From the NCBI RefSeq assembly GCF_000348905.1, contig NZ_AOFT01000005.1, forward strand, positions 1-64,000: DNA of 64,000 nt, given 5' to 3'. The stretch comes from Bhargavaea cecembensis DSE10 (GTDB lineage Bacteria; Bacillota; Bacilli; Bacillales_A; Planococcaceae). The position numbers and the translations under genes are program-made. Below are positions 26,003-34,629 of this stretch, piece by piece (position 1 is the first letter of the stretch; each line of letters opens with the position of its first letter). Under the pieces are notes generated by a model that was given only the letters and a program-made list of their open reading frames with translations, was not told where the DNA came from and made no database searches.

Positions 26003-27907
26003 ATGGATTTGACCAAGATTTCCGATCCATCCTTCCTGAAGGAACTCGGCAACGGGGAACTGGAGGCTCTGGCCTCGGATATCCGGTCGTTCCTGATCCG
26101 TGAGCTGTCGGCTACCGGCGGACACATCGGGCCGAACCTCGGGGTCGTTGAGCTGACAATCGCCCTTCACCGGGCTTTTGACAGCCCGCGGGATAAGATT
26201 ATCTGGGATGTCGGGCACCAGGCCTACGTCCACAAAATCCTGACCGGCCGCGCGTGTGATTTCTCCACGCTCAGGAAGTACAGGGGCCTCTGCGGGTTCC
26301 CTAAGAGAATTGAGAGCGAGCATGACGTCTGGGAAACCGGCCACAGCTCGACGTCACTGTCCGCTGCGATGGGCATGGCGGCAGCGCGCGACATCAAGGG
26401 CGCGGACAACCATGTCATCCCGGTGATCGGGGACGGCGCGCTGACCGGCGGCATGGCGCTCGAGGCGCTGAACCATATCGGATCCGAGCGCACCAATATG
26501 ACCGTCATCCTGAATGACAATGAAATGTCGATCGCCCCGAACGTCGGCGCGCTCCACAATGTGCTTGGGCGGCTGCGGACAGCGGGCAAGTACAACAAGG
26601 CGAAGGACGAGCTGGAGTACCTTCTCAAGAAGATTCCGGCTGTGGGCGGCAAGCTTGCGTCCACTGCGGAGCGGGTGAAGGACAGCCTTAAATACCTGCT
26701 CGTCACGGGTGTCTTTTTCGAGGAGCTCGGCTTTACCTATCTCGGGCCGGTAGACGGCCACAGCTTCGAAGATCTTGAAGCAAACCTGAACTATGCAAAA
26801 AAAATGGAAGGGCCTGTCCTGATTCATGTCCTGACCAAAAAAGGCAAGGGCTTCCGCCCGGCAGAAGAGGACAAGATCGGCACATGGCACGGCACAGGGC
26901 CGTATAAGCTTGAAACGGGCGACCTCATCAAGTCTCCGGCAAAGGCACCGGGATGGAGTGCGCTCATCGCGGAGACAGTCCGCCGGATCGCACGCGAAGA
27001 CAAGCGGGTTGTCGCCATCACGCCTGCCATGCCGGTCGGCTCCAAGCTGGAAGGGTTTGCCTCGGAATTCCCGGACCGCATGTTCGATGTCGGCATTGCC
27101 GAGCAGCATGCGACTACGATGGCCGCGGGACTTGCCGTCGAAGAGATGAAGCCGTTCCTCGCCATCTACTCGACGTTCCTCCAGCGAGCCTATGACCAGG
27201 TCCTCCACGACATCGCCAGACAGAACCTGAATGTCTTCATCGGCATCGACCGTTCCGGACTTGTAGGCGCCGACGGTGAGACCCACCAGGGCGTTTTCGA
27301 CATCGCCTTCCTCAGGAGCATGCCGAACCTGACGATCATGATGCCGAAAGACGAGAACGAAGGCCAGCATATGGTCCGGACGGCCGTCAGCTATGAAGAC
27401 GGACCGATTGCGCTGCGCTATCCGCGGGGCAACGGTCTCGGCGTGCCGATGGATGAAGAGCTGAGGGAGATCCCGATCGGCTCTTGGGAGATGCTGAGGG
27501 AAGGAAGCGACGCTGCCATCCTGACATTCGGCACGACGATTCCGATGGCGTTTTCCGCCGCTGATCGCCTCCGTGAAAAGGGCATCGATGCAGCAGTCGT
27601 CAATGCGCGCTTTATCAAGCCATTTGACGAGGAAATGCTGAAAAACCTTCTCGAGAAGAAAATACCGATTGTCACCGTCGAAGAAGCGGTACTGGCAGGC
27701 GGATTCGGCAGCGGCGTCATGGAATTTGCGCATGAGCATGGTTTCCACGGATCCATCATCGACCGCATGGGCATCCCTGACAAGTTCATCGAGCATGGCA
27801 GCGTCAACGAACTCCTTGAAGAAATCGGCGTGACAGACGAAGCGCTTGCGGAAAAAGTGGAAGAGCTGGTTGGACTGTCCCGCCAAAAAGGCATGCATGC
27901 GCTATGA
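26003..27907 (+). CDS. dxs: 1-deoxy-D-xylulose-5-phosphate synthase
   Basis: A thiamine diphosphate enzyme, 634 residues, that joins pyruvate and glyceraldehyde 3-phosphate as the first step of the MEP isoprenoid route. Signatures are [36 protein letters not shown], the ThDP motif [18 protein letters not shown], and the C-terminal transketolase blocks [17 protein letters not shown] and [18 protein letters not shown] chose ATG 26003 because the following [15 protein letters not shown] matches other Dxs N-termini and AAAGGTGA lies 9 bases upstream. Its stop overlaps tlyA. Confidence 0.97.
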   Translation: MDLTKISDPSFLKELGNGELEALASDIRSFLIRELSATGGHIGPNLGVVELTIALHRAFDSPRDKIIWDVGHQAYVHKILTGRACDFSTLRKYRGLCGFPKRIESEHDVWETGHSSTSLSAAMGMAAARDIKGADNHVIPVIGDGALTGGMALEALNHIGSERTNMTVILNDNEMSIAPNVGALHNVLGRLRTAGKYNKAKDELEYLLKKIPAVGGKLASTAERVKDSLKYLLVTGVFFEELGFTYLGPVDGHSFEDLEANLNYAKKMEGPVLIHVLTKKGKGFRPAEEDKIGTWHGTGPYKLETGDLIKSPAKAPGWSALIAETVRRIAREDKRVVAITPAMPVGSKLEGFASEFPDRMFDVGIAEQHATTMAAGLAVEEMKPFLAIYSTFLQRAYDQVLHDIARQNLNVFIGIDRSGLVGADGETHQGVFDIAFLRSMPNLTIMMPKDENEGQHMVRTAVSYEDGPIALRYPRGNGLGVPMDEELREIPIGSWEMLREGSDAAILTFGTTIPMAFSAADRLREKGIDAAVVNARFIKPFDEEMLKNLLEKKIPIVTVEEAVLAGGFGSGVMEFAHEHGFHGSIIDRMGIPDKFIEHGSVNELLEEIGVTDEALAEKVEELVGLSRQKGMHAL

Positions 27908-28725
27908 CGCAGAAAATGCCCAAGGAGCGGATCGATGTCCTCCTGACCGAACGCGGCCTGTTTGAGACACGTGAACAGGCGAAGCGTGCCGTTATGGCGG
28001 GTATTGTCTATTCCGGCGACCGCAGGATGGACAAGCCCGGCGAAAAGATCCCGGCGGACGCGGACATCCGGGTCAAGGGAAGCGCGCAGAAGTATGTAAG
28101 CCGCGGGGGCCTGAAGCTTGAAAAGGCCCTTGAGGTCTTCGAGGCGGATGTCGAGGGCAAACTGGTCCTCGACATCGGCGCATCGACCGGCGGTTTCACG
28201 GACTGTGCCCTGCAGAACGGTGCGCTCCACAGTTATGCGCTTGACGTCGGCTATAATCAGCTGGCCTACAAGCTGCGGCAGGACCCGAGGGTGACGGTCA
28301 TGGAGCGCGTTAATTTCCGGCATGCCACCCCGGATCTGTTTACGGAGGGAATGCCGGAATTCGCGACGATCGATGTTTCATTCATTTCCCTCAGCCTTAT
28401 CCTGCCGACGCTGAAGACGGTGCTGATACCGGGAGGCGATGTGATCGCCCTCGTGAAGCCGCAGTTTGAGGCAGGACGTGAGAAAGTCGGAAAGAAGGGC
28501 ATCGTCCGCGATCCGGCCGTCCATCTTGAGGTTCTCGAACGAACTGCCGGCATGGCGGTTTCAAACGGTTTTGAGGTCATCGATGCCTCGTTTTCACCGG
28601 TCACCGGCGGCGAGGGCAATATCGAGTTCCTCTTCCACCTGAGGTCATCTGACAATCCGGTATCCCGGCTCCCGGAAGGCGCTTTCTCCGAACTGGTGAA
28701 AGAAGCCCACAAAACGCTGGACTGA
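27904..28725 (+). CDS. tlyA: TlyA family rRNA (cytidine-2'-O)-methyltransferase
   Basis: A 273-residue protein with an N-terminal S4 RNA-binding domain (about residues 6-65, [20 protein letters not shown]) and an FtsJ-like methyltransferase domain ([53 protein letters not shown]). TlyA methylates rRNA in actinobacteria; the Bacillus homologue YqxC is less well studied. The ATG overlaps the dxs stop by 4 bases, and argR and recN follow as in B. subtilis. Confidence 0.93.
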   Translation: MTQKMPKERIDVLLTERGLFETREQAKRAVMAGIVYSGDRRMDKPGEKIPADADIRVKGSAQKYVSRGGLKLEKALEVFEADVEGKLVLDIGASTGGFTDCALQNGALHSYALDVGYNQLAYKLRQDPRVTVMERVNFRHATPDLFTEGMPEFATIDVSFISLSLILPTLKTVLIPGGDVIALVKPQFEAGREKVGKKGIVRDPAVHLEVLERTAGMAVSNGFEVIDASFSPVTGGEGNIEFLFHLRSSDNPVSRLPEGAFSELVKEAHKTLD

Positions 28726-28748
28726 CCCCCGGAATCGGGGGTTTTTTG
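28726..28748 (+). terminator. Terminator after tlyA
   Basis: CCCCCG at 28726-28731 pairs with CGGGGG at 28736-28741 around GAAT, followed by six T. Confidence 0.88.
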
Positions 28749-28814
28749 TTGTTGCGAAAATTGGATAATGGTACATTCTTATTAGGAAATATGCATTTCT
28801 TCGGAGGGAATAGA

Positions 28815-29264
28815 GTGAGTAAGGGCCAACGGCATATCCGTATTCGGGAAATTATAGGAAATCGTGAAATCGAAACACAGGACGAGCTGGTCGACCGGCT
28901 CAAACAGGAAGGATTCAATGTGACGCAGGCCACCATCTCGAGGGACATCAAGGAACTGCATCTTGTCAAAGTCCCTCTCAGGGACGGCCGCTACAAATAC
29001 AGCCTGCCCGCTGAGCGCAGCTTTGACCCCGTGCGCAAGCTGAACCGCGCACTGACCGACGCTTTTGTAAGCATTGACGGGGCCGGGCATTTTCTTGTCA
29101 TGAAGACGCTGCCGGGCAATGCGCATGCCATCGGCTCGCTCATCGACCAGATTGAATGGGAGGAAATCCTCGGAACCATCTGCGGCGATGACACATGCCT
29201 CATCCTTTGCCGGAATGATGAACAGCGGGAAACGGTGAGGGAAAAGCTGCTCGGCATGCTTTGA
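28815..29264 (+). CDS. argR: Arginine repressor ArgR/AhrC
   Basis: A 149-residue regulator that represses arginine synthesis and activates its breakdown when arginine is bound. The winged helix is at about residues 1-65 ([38 protein letters not shown]) and the hexamerisation and ligand domain reads [20 protein letters not shown] and [14 protein letters not shown] 28815 has CGGAGGGA 5-6 bases upstream; in-frame ATGs further up lack a site. ARG-box-like sequences precede argG in this window. Confidence 0.96.
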   Translation: MSKGQRHIRIREIIGNREIETQDELVDRLKQEGFNVTQATISRDIKELHLVKVPLRDGRYKYSLPAERSFDPVRKLNRALTDAFVSIDGAGHFLVMKTLPGNAHAIGSLIDQIEWEEILGTICGDDTCLILCRNDEQRETVREKLLGML

Positions 29265-29282
29265 TGAGGAGGTGAACGCCCC

Positions 29283-30974
29283 GTGCTGAGAGAACTGTCA
29301 ATCAAGAATTTTGCGATCATCCGTGACCTGTCAATCAGCTTTGATAACGGGCTGACCGTCCTGACCGGCGAAACAGGAGCCGGCAAATCGATCATCATCG
29401 ATGCTGTCCAGCTGCTTGCGGGCGGCAGGGGATCGAGCGAATTCATCCGCCACGGGGAAAAGAAAGCGGAGCTGGAAGGAATGTTCGAGGTGTCACACGG
29501 CGCCCATCCGGTCTTCCGGAAACTGGAAGAATCCGGCATCCCTTCAGACGACGAGGGAACCGTCATTCTGAGGCGGGATATTTCCGCATCCGGAAAAAGT
29601 ACCTGCCGGGTGAATGGCAAGCTGGTCACCCTTGCCATTCTCCGGGAAGTCGGAGCCGCGCTGATTGATATTCACGGCCAGCACGAAACACAGGAACTGA
29701 TGGATGAACAGCGCCATGTGCTTTTGCTGGATCAGTTTGGCTGGGAGACGATCGGAGCGGCCAAGGAAAGCTATGCCGCTCTTTATGACCGGTATGTCAA
29801 GCTGAAAAGGCGGCTGACACGGTACGACGAATCCGAACAGCAGGTGGCGCACCGGATCGACCTGTACCGGTTCCAGCTGACGGAGATCGACGAGGCAGGC
29901 TTTTATGAGGGTGAGGAAGAGGAGCTGGAGGAAGAGCGTACGCGCCTGAAAAACTTTAACGCCATTTATGAGCGGGTGTCGTCCGCCTATGAAGCGATCC
30001 AGGGCGAGTCGAGAGGCCTCGACTGGACCGGTGCCGCCATGAGCGACCTCGAGCACGCGGCGGAAGTCGATCCTCAGGCCGGAGAGTATGCGACGTCCGT
30101 ATCTGATGCGTTCTACACGCTTCAGGAAACGGCCTTTTCGTTGAAGAATATGCTCGACGGAATGGAGTTCGATCCGAGCCGCCTCGATGAAGTGGAACAC
30201 CGGCTGGCACTTCTTCAGACAATGAAGAGAAAGTACGGCGGGACAGTCGGCGAGATTCTTGCATACCGCGACAAGATCGCGGAAGAGTTGGAAAAGCTGC
30301 TGAACCGCGATGAACGGCTGCAGGATGAACGGAGAGAAGTCGAATCGCTCGAAGCCGATCTCGCTGTGGAAGCGGGAGAGCTGGCGGAACTCAGAAGGGA
30401 AGCGGCTGTCCGCCTGGCCGAGGCCATCCACCTGCAGCTGTCGGAGCTTTATATGGAAAAAGCGCAGTTTACCGTGGAGTTCAGGGAACGCAGCCAATTT
30501 GACCGGCACGGGGCGGAAGATGTCATTTTCCTCATTTCCGCCAATGTGGGAGAGCCGCCGAAGCCGCTCGCCAAAGTGGCGTCCGGAGGAGAGCTTTCCC
30601 GGATCATGCTGGCACTCAAGACCATCTTCTCCAAACACCAGGAAGTCACTTCAATCATTTTTGACGAGGTGGACACCGGTGTCAGCGGCCGCGTCGCACA
30701 GGCCATCGCCGAAAAAATCGCTGCCATCTCCGTCCACTCACAGGTACTCTGCATTTCCCATCTGCCACAAGTCGCGGCAATGGCCGACCATCATCTGTTC
30801 ATCCGCAAGGATGTCACAGGGGACCGCACGACCACTTCCGTCAGGGAACTGGAAGGAATGGAGCGGACCGAGGAACTGAGCCGGATGATGACCGGTGCCG
30901 AAATGACCGACCTGACGATGCGCCACGCAGAAGAGCTTCTCGTCATGGCGGAGGGCCGGAAAAAGGAAATGTGA
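29283..30974 (+). CDS. recN: DNA repair protein RecN
   Basis: An SMC-like ATPase, 563 residues, early at double-strand breaks. The N-terminal half carries Walker A GETGAGKSIIIDAVQLLAGG (residues about 32-51) and the C-terminal half carries ASGGELSRIMLALKTIF and SIIFDEVDTGVSGRVAQAIA. A central region of about 250 residues is predicted to be coiled coil (EEEELEEERTRLKNFNAIYE, LEEVESLEADL-type). The GTG at 29283 has GAGGAGGTGA upstream. It lies directly downstream of argR. Confidence 0.96.
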   Translation: MLRELSIKNFAIIRDLSISFDNGLTVLTGETGAGKSIIIDAVQLLAGGRGSSEFIRHGEKKAELEGMFEVSHGAHPVFRKLEESGIPSDDEGTVILRRDISASGKSTCRVNGKLVTLAILREVGAALIDIHGQHETQELMDEQRHVLLLDQFGWETIGAAKESYAALYDRYVKLKRRLTRYDESEQQVAHRIDLYRFQLTEIDEAGFYEGEEEELEEERTRLKNFNAIYERVSSAYEAIQGESRGLDWTGAAMSDLEHAAEVDPQAGEYATSVSDAFYTLQETAFSLKNMLDGMEFDPSRLDEVEHRLALLQTMKRKYGGTVGEILAYRDKIAEELEKLLNRDERLQDERREVESLEADLAVEAGELAELRREAAVRLAEAIHLQLSELYMEKAQFTVEFRERSQFDRHGAEDVIFLISANVGEPPKPLAKVASGGELSRIMLALKTIFSKHQEVTSIIFDEVDTGVSGRVAQAIAEKIAAISVHSQVLCISHLPQVAAMADHHLFIRKDVTGDRTTTSVRELEGMERTEELSRMMTGAEMTDLTMRHAEELLVMAEGRKKEM

Positions 30975-30996
30975 TTTTATTTAAATGAACGCTGAA

Positions 30997-31043
30997 CTCC
31001 CCCTGAACGCAGCCAAAATGGATGCGGCAGGGGGAGATTTTTG
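30997..31043 (+). terminator. Terminator after recN
   Basis: CTCCCCCTG at 30997-31005 pairs with CAGGGGGAG at 31028-31036, with inner GC pairs, followed by ATTTTTG. Confidence 0.8.
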
Positions 31044-31371
31044 TGGGCGTATGGACCGGTTTCGTCATTCATCCGCCGGAATGGCCTTAAAGACGAAATC
31101 TTACTGCTCAATGGCGAAACCGGCTGTACGTATGACCAAATTTGGGGTGACACAAACTGTCGCAATTTTTCTCTATAGGATGTCCATATCATCTGAAAGG
31201 ATGCCTGCACGACCGCTTTTATATTTTTCCCGCCATGATTAACACCAACACCGGAAAAGCCTTTGGTTGCAGCGTCTTTCTTCATCCCCGGATTTTCATG
31301 CTACATTATACCGGACATAAGAAATCCGGCCGGACACATAGTAACGATATAACAGCACGAGGAGGTGAACC
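31044..31371. other. Intergenic stretch before spoIVB, no gene seen
   Basis: About 330 bases between the recN terminator and spoIVB. I see no convincing gene on either strand. CATGCTA and CATTATA at 31308-31320 fit the -10 form CATNNTA used by forespore sigma-G promoters, but no matching -35 was found. The end carries AGGAGGTG just before spoIVB. Confidence 0.5.
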
Positions 31372-32334
31372 ATGCGATGGATTAGCCGGAAGCTGATGCT
31401 GCCCGCACTGCTCGCCGTCCTGTTTTTATCAGGCGCCTCGGGTGCGGCAGCGGACGGACCGAAGTCCCTGATTCCGATGGGGCACTCGATCGGCATCCAT
31501 CTCGAACTGGGGATGCTCATCGTCACGGATGATGTTCTGGTTGCTGACGAACAGTGGCTAAAAGCCGGGGATGTCGTAAGAACACTGGACGGCAAGGAAA
31601 TCAGCACGCTCAAGGATCTCACAAAAGCCGCCAATGCGCCGGGCGGGGCAGAATCGGTGCTGGAAATTGAACGTGAAGGAAAAGAAATTGAAATTGGTGC
31701 GACCAAACAGGAACTTCTCAGCCTGCATTCCTTTGTCCGGGAGCGGACAGAAGGAATCGGCACACTGACGTATGTGGACCCGGAGACCGGTGAATACGGT
31801 GCGCTTGGCCACCAGATCATCGACCGGACGCTTGACGGTGCACCGCCTTTTTCCGGGGGCTCCATCTTTTTGGCAGATGTTGAACAGATCAAAAAAAGTG
31901 AGCCGGGAAAGCCGGGATACAAAATCTCTTCGATTGAATCCGGCCATCAGCTCCTGGGCGATATCCAAGAAAACGAAATCTATGGGATATTCGGCAAATG
32001 GTCATCATCGTTAACAGGAGCATTCCCGAAACCTTTGGAGATTATGCGGCCGGCAGAGATCCGTGAAGGGGAAGCGGAAATCTATACAACCATCAAGGGA
32101 ACAGAAATTGACAAGTACAGCATCAAGATCACGGCAGCTGCGGATGATGTGTTCCGATTTACTGTAACGGATCGCGAACTGATTGAAAAAACGGGCGGAA
32201 TCCTACAGGGCATGAGCGGCAGCCCGATTATCCAGGACGGAAAATTCGCCGGCGTCGTGACGCATATGTTTGTCGAGGAACCCCTGAAAGGGGCGGCTCT
32301 CCCCGTCGAAGAGATGACAAAACGAAAACCATAG
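31372..32334 (+). CDS. spoIVB: SpoIVB, secreted serine peptidase with a PDZ domain, shortened
   Basis: A 320-residue protein with an N-terminal membrane/signal segment (LMLPALLAVLFLSGASG), a PDZ-like part (VLVADEQWLKAGDVVRTLDG), and the SpoIVB peptidase domain with GIGTLTYVDPETGEYGALGH (H147) and GMSGSPIIQDGKFAGVVTHM (Ser at 282-284). In sporulators it is made in the forespore and triggers SpoIVFB to activate sigma-K. B. subtilis SpoIVB is 426 residues, so this one is about 100 residues shorter, mainly around the N-terminal region, but it keeps the catalytic core. The ATG at 31372 follows GAGGAGGTG. Confidence 0.93.
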   Translation: MRWISRKLMLPALLAVLFLSGASGAAADGPKSLIPMGHSIGIHLELGMLIVTDDVLVADEQWLKAGDVVRTLDGKEISTLKDLTKAANAPGGAESVLEIEREGKEIEIGATKQELLSLHSFVRERTEGIGTLTYVDPETGEYGALGHQIIDRTLDGAPPFSGGSIFLADVEQIKKSEPGKPGYKISSIESGHQLLGDIQENEIYGIFGKWSSSLTGAFPKPLEIMRPAEIREGEAEIYTTIKGTEIDKYSIKITAAADDVFRFTVTDRELIEKTGGILQGMSGSPIIQDGKFAGVVTHMFVEEPLKGAALPVEEMTKRKP

Positions 32335-32347
32335 AAAAAAATGTTGG

Positions 32348-32381
32348 GCCATACCGGATCCGGTATGGCTTTTTCCTTTTT
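32348..32381 (+). terminator. Terminator after spoIVB
   Basis: A perfect 22-base palindrome at 32348-32369 (GCCATACCGG arms) is followed by TTTTTCCTTTT. Confidence 0.85.
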
Positions 32382-32414
32382 CTGCATTATAATAAAGGTG
32401 GAACTGCAATCTTT

Positions 32415-32506
32415 GGAATTGTGGGATTCCGTCGAATCTTGTCGGAAATATCGTCCATGAGTCTCATTTTATGTTTTGGTGAAGGTGTAAACGGTAGGAT
32501 GTCGAA
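32415..32506 (+). promoter_or_regulatory. spo0A upstream region with 0A-box-like sites
   Basis: TGTCGAA at 32500-32506 is a perfect Spo0A box. CGTCGAA at 32430-32436 and TGTCGGA near 32440 each match six of seven bases. GGAATT (32415-32420) and GTCGAAT (32431-32437) loosely resemble a sigma-H promoter, but the spacing is about one base short and the -35 lacks its AG. In B. subtilis spo0A is autoregulated from such sites. Confidence 0.5.
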
Positions 32507-32560
32507 CTATATTCAACAGGCTTCGGACCAGGTTTGCTTTTTAAAAGGGGGAAATTCACA

Positions 32561-33349
32561 ATGGAAAAAATCAAAGTTGCTGTGGCGGATGATAACCGGG
32601 AACTTGTAAGGACCATGCTGATTTATTTTGAGAATCATCCGGAGATTGAGGTGGTCGGAACGGCCACAAACGGGAAGCTTTGCCTGAACATGCTCGAAGA
32701 AAACAAGCCGGATGTCCTGCTTCTGGATATTATCATGCCTCACCTGGACGGAATCGGAGTGCTTGAAGAACTCCATGCAAATGGCGGTGCAGGAGACATG
32801 AATATCATCATGCTGACTGCGTTCGGCCAGGAGGAAATCATGAAACAGGCAGCGGAGCTTGGCGCTTCCTACTTTATCCTGAAACCGTTTGAGTTTGACC
32901 GGCTCGTCCACAAAATCCTGCAGATGAAAAATGGACGCCAGCTAAAGTCCGGCACAGAAGTTCCCGAACCGGGCAAACAGCAGACGCTCAGCAAAAAAGC
33001 GATCGACACCGCGATTACCGCGATCATCAAGGAAATCGGCGTTCCTGCACATATCAAGGGGTATGCATTCCTGCGGGAAGCGATCACGATGGTGTACCAT
33101 GATGTCGATCTTCTCGGCTCTGTCACCAAGGTACTGTATCCGGAAATTGCCGAGAAATTCAACACGACGCCTTCGCGTGTCGAGCGGGCGATCCGCCACG
33201 CAATCGAAGTCGCCTGGAACCGGGGGAATTACGAAGTCATTTCGAAGATGTTCGGGTATACGGTCCATCATATGAAGAGCAAACCGACCAATTCGGAATT
33301 TATCGCGATGGTATCTGACCGTCTCCGGCTGGAATTCATGTCCGCCTGA
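32561..33349 (+). CDS. spo0A: Spo0A, response regulator for entry into sporulation
   Basis: A 262-residue response regulator. The receiver domain (about residues 1-125) has VAVADDN, the phosphorylated D56 in [12 protein letters not shown], and ILKPF with the conserved lysine. The C-terminal DNA-binding domain reads [19 protein letters not shown] and [19 protein letters not shown] with its recognition helix, as in B. subtilis. It is full length and looks intact, unlike the spoIIIA operon. The ATG at 32561 has AAAAGGGGG at a workable distance. A terminator follows. Confidence 0.97.
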   Translation: MEKIKVAVADDNRELVRTMLIYFENHPEIEVVGTATNGKLCLNMLEENKPDVLLLDIIMPHLDGIGVLEELHANGGAGDMNIIMLTAFGQEEIMKQAAELGASYFILKPFEFDRLVHKILQMKNGRQLKSGTEVPEPGKQQTLSKKAIDTAITAIIKEIGVPAHIKGYAFLREAITMVYHDVDLLGSVTKVLYPEIAEKFNTTPSRVERAIRHAIEVAWNRGNYEVISKMFGYTVHHMKSKPTNSEFIAMVSDRLRLEFMSA

Positions 33350-33384
33350 ATGAAAACCGCACTCATACCGGCATTTGCCGTTTT

Positions 33385-33414
33385 AGCTGCCCGGAACATC
33401 CGGGCGGCTTTTTC
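33385..33414 (+). terminator. Terminator after spo0A
   Basis: AGCTGCCCGG at 33385-33394 pairs with CCGGGCGGCT at 33400-33409 with one mismatch, followed by TTTTCC. Confidence 0.8.
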
Positions 33415-33522
33415 CGTTTTATAGTGAGAAGGCGCATCTGTTGGTTGCCCTTTGGGCGGGCCCCGTTTCCGGTACCGGCTTCAGGGGAAAAGGCGGATAG
33501 GATGCCAGAAAGGATGGGGAAC

Positions 33523-34242
33523 ATGAGAAAAGTGTATGCGCATAGGGGGGCTTCCGGGTACGCATTTGAAAATACGCTCAAGGCATTTGAAAAAGCGGTC
33601 GGAATCGGAGCGGACGGCATTGAGACCGATCTGCAGCTGACAAAAGACGGTGTGCCGGTCATCATCCATGATGCCGATCTTTACCGTGTCACCGGACTGC
33701 GCAAATTCATCACGGAACTGACACTTGATGAAATGAGGGCGCTGAAGATTGGACGGAACCGGTGGAAGAGGATGTTCGGAAAGCCGGCAATGACATTTGC
33801 TGAATTTCTGGAATGGGCACGCGCGGCTGGCAGTCCGTCACTCAACATTGAACTGAAAGAAACCTTCCTTGACCAACCGGACGCCGTAGAGCAGGCCGTC
33901 ATGGCAGCGAAAGGCTATCCGGATCTTCATTTCTCCTCGTTCCATTACCCGCTGCTGATGCAGGTGAAGCAGACCGATCCGGGCAGGGAGACCGCACTGA
34001 TCCTGACCAAGAAATCACGCTGGGACAATCTCGGAGTGTATGGCAGCTCGGACGGATTCCATATCCACAAGCGTCTCTGGTCCGGCAAATACCTTGGCGC
34101 CATCGAGAGGGAACACAAATTCGCCAGGGTCTACGGCGTCGACGGCACCGAACCGTTTATCCCGAAACCCGAACCGTTCATCCGGGGATGGATCACCGAC
34201 TTCCCGGACACAGTCAAAAAAGCCATGCAAAAAGGTTCCTGA
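33523..34242 (+). CDS. Glycerophosphodiester phosphodiesterase
   Basis: A GDPD family enzyme of 239 residues (YqiK/UgpQ type) that splits glycerophosphodiesters to glycerol 3-phosphate and an alcohol. Motifs are AHRGASGYAFENTLKAFEKA, GADGIETDLQLTKDGVPVII and HDADLYRVTG, which hold the metal- and substrate-binding residues, then LNIELKET. No signal peptide is seen, so it is cytosolic. ATG 33523 has GAAAGGATGGGG upstream, and I prefer it to in-frame starts further up. Its end overlaps a bidirectional terminator. Confidence 0.92.
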   Translation: MRKVYAHRGASGYAFENTLKAFEKAVGIGADGIETDLQLTKDGVPVIIHDADLYRVTGLRKFITELTLDEMRALKIGRNRWKRMFGKPAMTFAEFLEWARAAGSPSLNIELKETFLDQPDAVEQAVMAAKGYPDLHFSSFHYPLLMQVKQTDPGRETALILTKKSRWDNLGVYGSSDGFHIHKRLWSGKYLGAIEREHKFARVYGVDGTEPFIPKPEPFIRGWITDFPDTVKKAMQKGS

Positions 34243-34272
34243 CAAAATGTCAGGAACCTTTAGTTTTTTCGC
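34231..34272. terminator. Bidirectional terminator between the GDPD gene and yqzF
   Basis: AAAGGTTCCTGACA at 34231-34244 pairs perfectly with TGTCAGGAACCTTT at 34248-34261, followed by TAGTTTTTTC on the forward strand. On the reverse strand the 5' flank gives a T-rich tail, so it can serve the facing gene. Confidence 0.85.
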
Positions 34273-34499
34273 TTAAACCGGTCTTTCGGTATTTTTCCGT
34301 TCCGCTGGTCCCGCCTGTACAGGAATCCCGCGAAGAATCCGATACAGAGGACCAGAATCACGAGGCCGAACAGGAATTGGAGCCAGACGGGGAAGACGGA
34401 TGCCTGAACGCCGAACAGCGCATCACGCATGAGCTTGATTCCCCATGCGGCACCGATGCCCGGAATGAGCAGAACGATGAATGCGGCGAGCCGCTGCAT
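34260..34499 (-). CDS. yqzF: DUF2627 family small membrane protein (YqzF-like)
   Basis: A 79-residue protein with two membrane helices (RLAAFIVLLIPGIGAAWGIK and WLQFLFGLVILVLCIGFFAG) and a basic C-terminus (PKDRFKRKN). It is recognised as DUF2627, encoded next to bkdR in B. subtilis. The function is unknown. The ATG at 34499 has AAAGGAGAG 7 bases upstream on the reverse strand. It runs towards the GDPD gene and shares its terminator. Confidence 0.82.
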   Translation of the reverse strand: MQRLAAFIVLLIPGIGAAWGIKLMRDALFGVQASVFPVWLQFLFGLVILVLCIGFFAGFLYRRDQRNGKIPKDRFKRKN

Positions 34500-34548
34500 G
34501 ATGATCTCTCCTTTTCTGTCGAGTTTATTTTCCTTTTGAAGTTGAGGA

Positions 34549-34577
34549 TTGTCAAGAAGACTGCCATCAGGTATGAT
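34549..34577 (+). promoter_or_regulatory. Sigma-A-type promoter of bkdR and the bkd operon
   Basis: TTGTCA at 34549-34554 and TATGAT at 34572-34577 are 17 bases apart, a near-consensus vegetative promoter. I see no -24/-12 (TGGCAC-N5-TTGCA) element in this intergenic region or in the gap before bcd. Confidence 0.7.
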
Positions 34578-34629
34578 AAAGTTGATTATGCAAAGCATTG
34601 CACAAATCTCACGAAGGGCCTGAAGGATT

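Noticed and set aside
30977-31285. Reverse-strand 102-codon frame between recN and spoIVB
   Set aside because: It runs through the recN terminator stem and lacks a ribosome site at its ATG.
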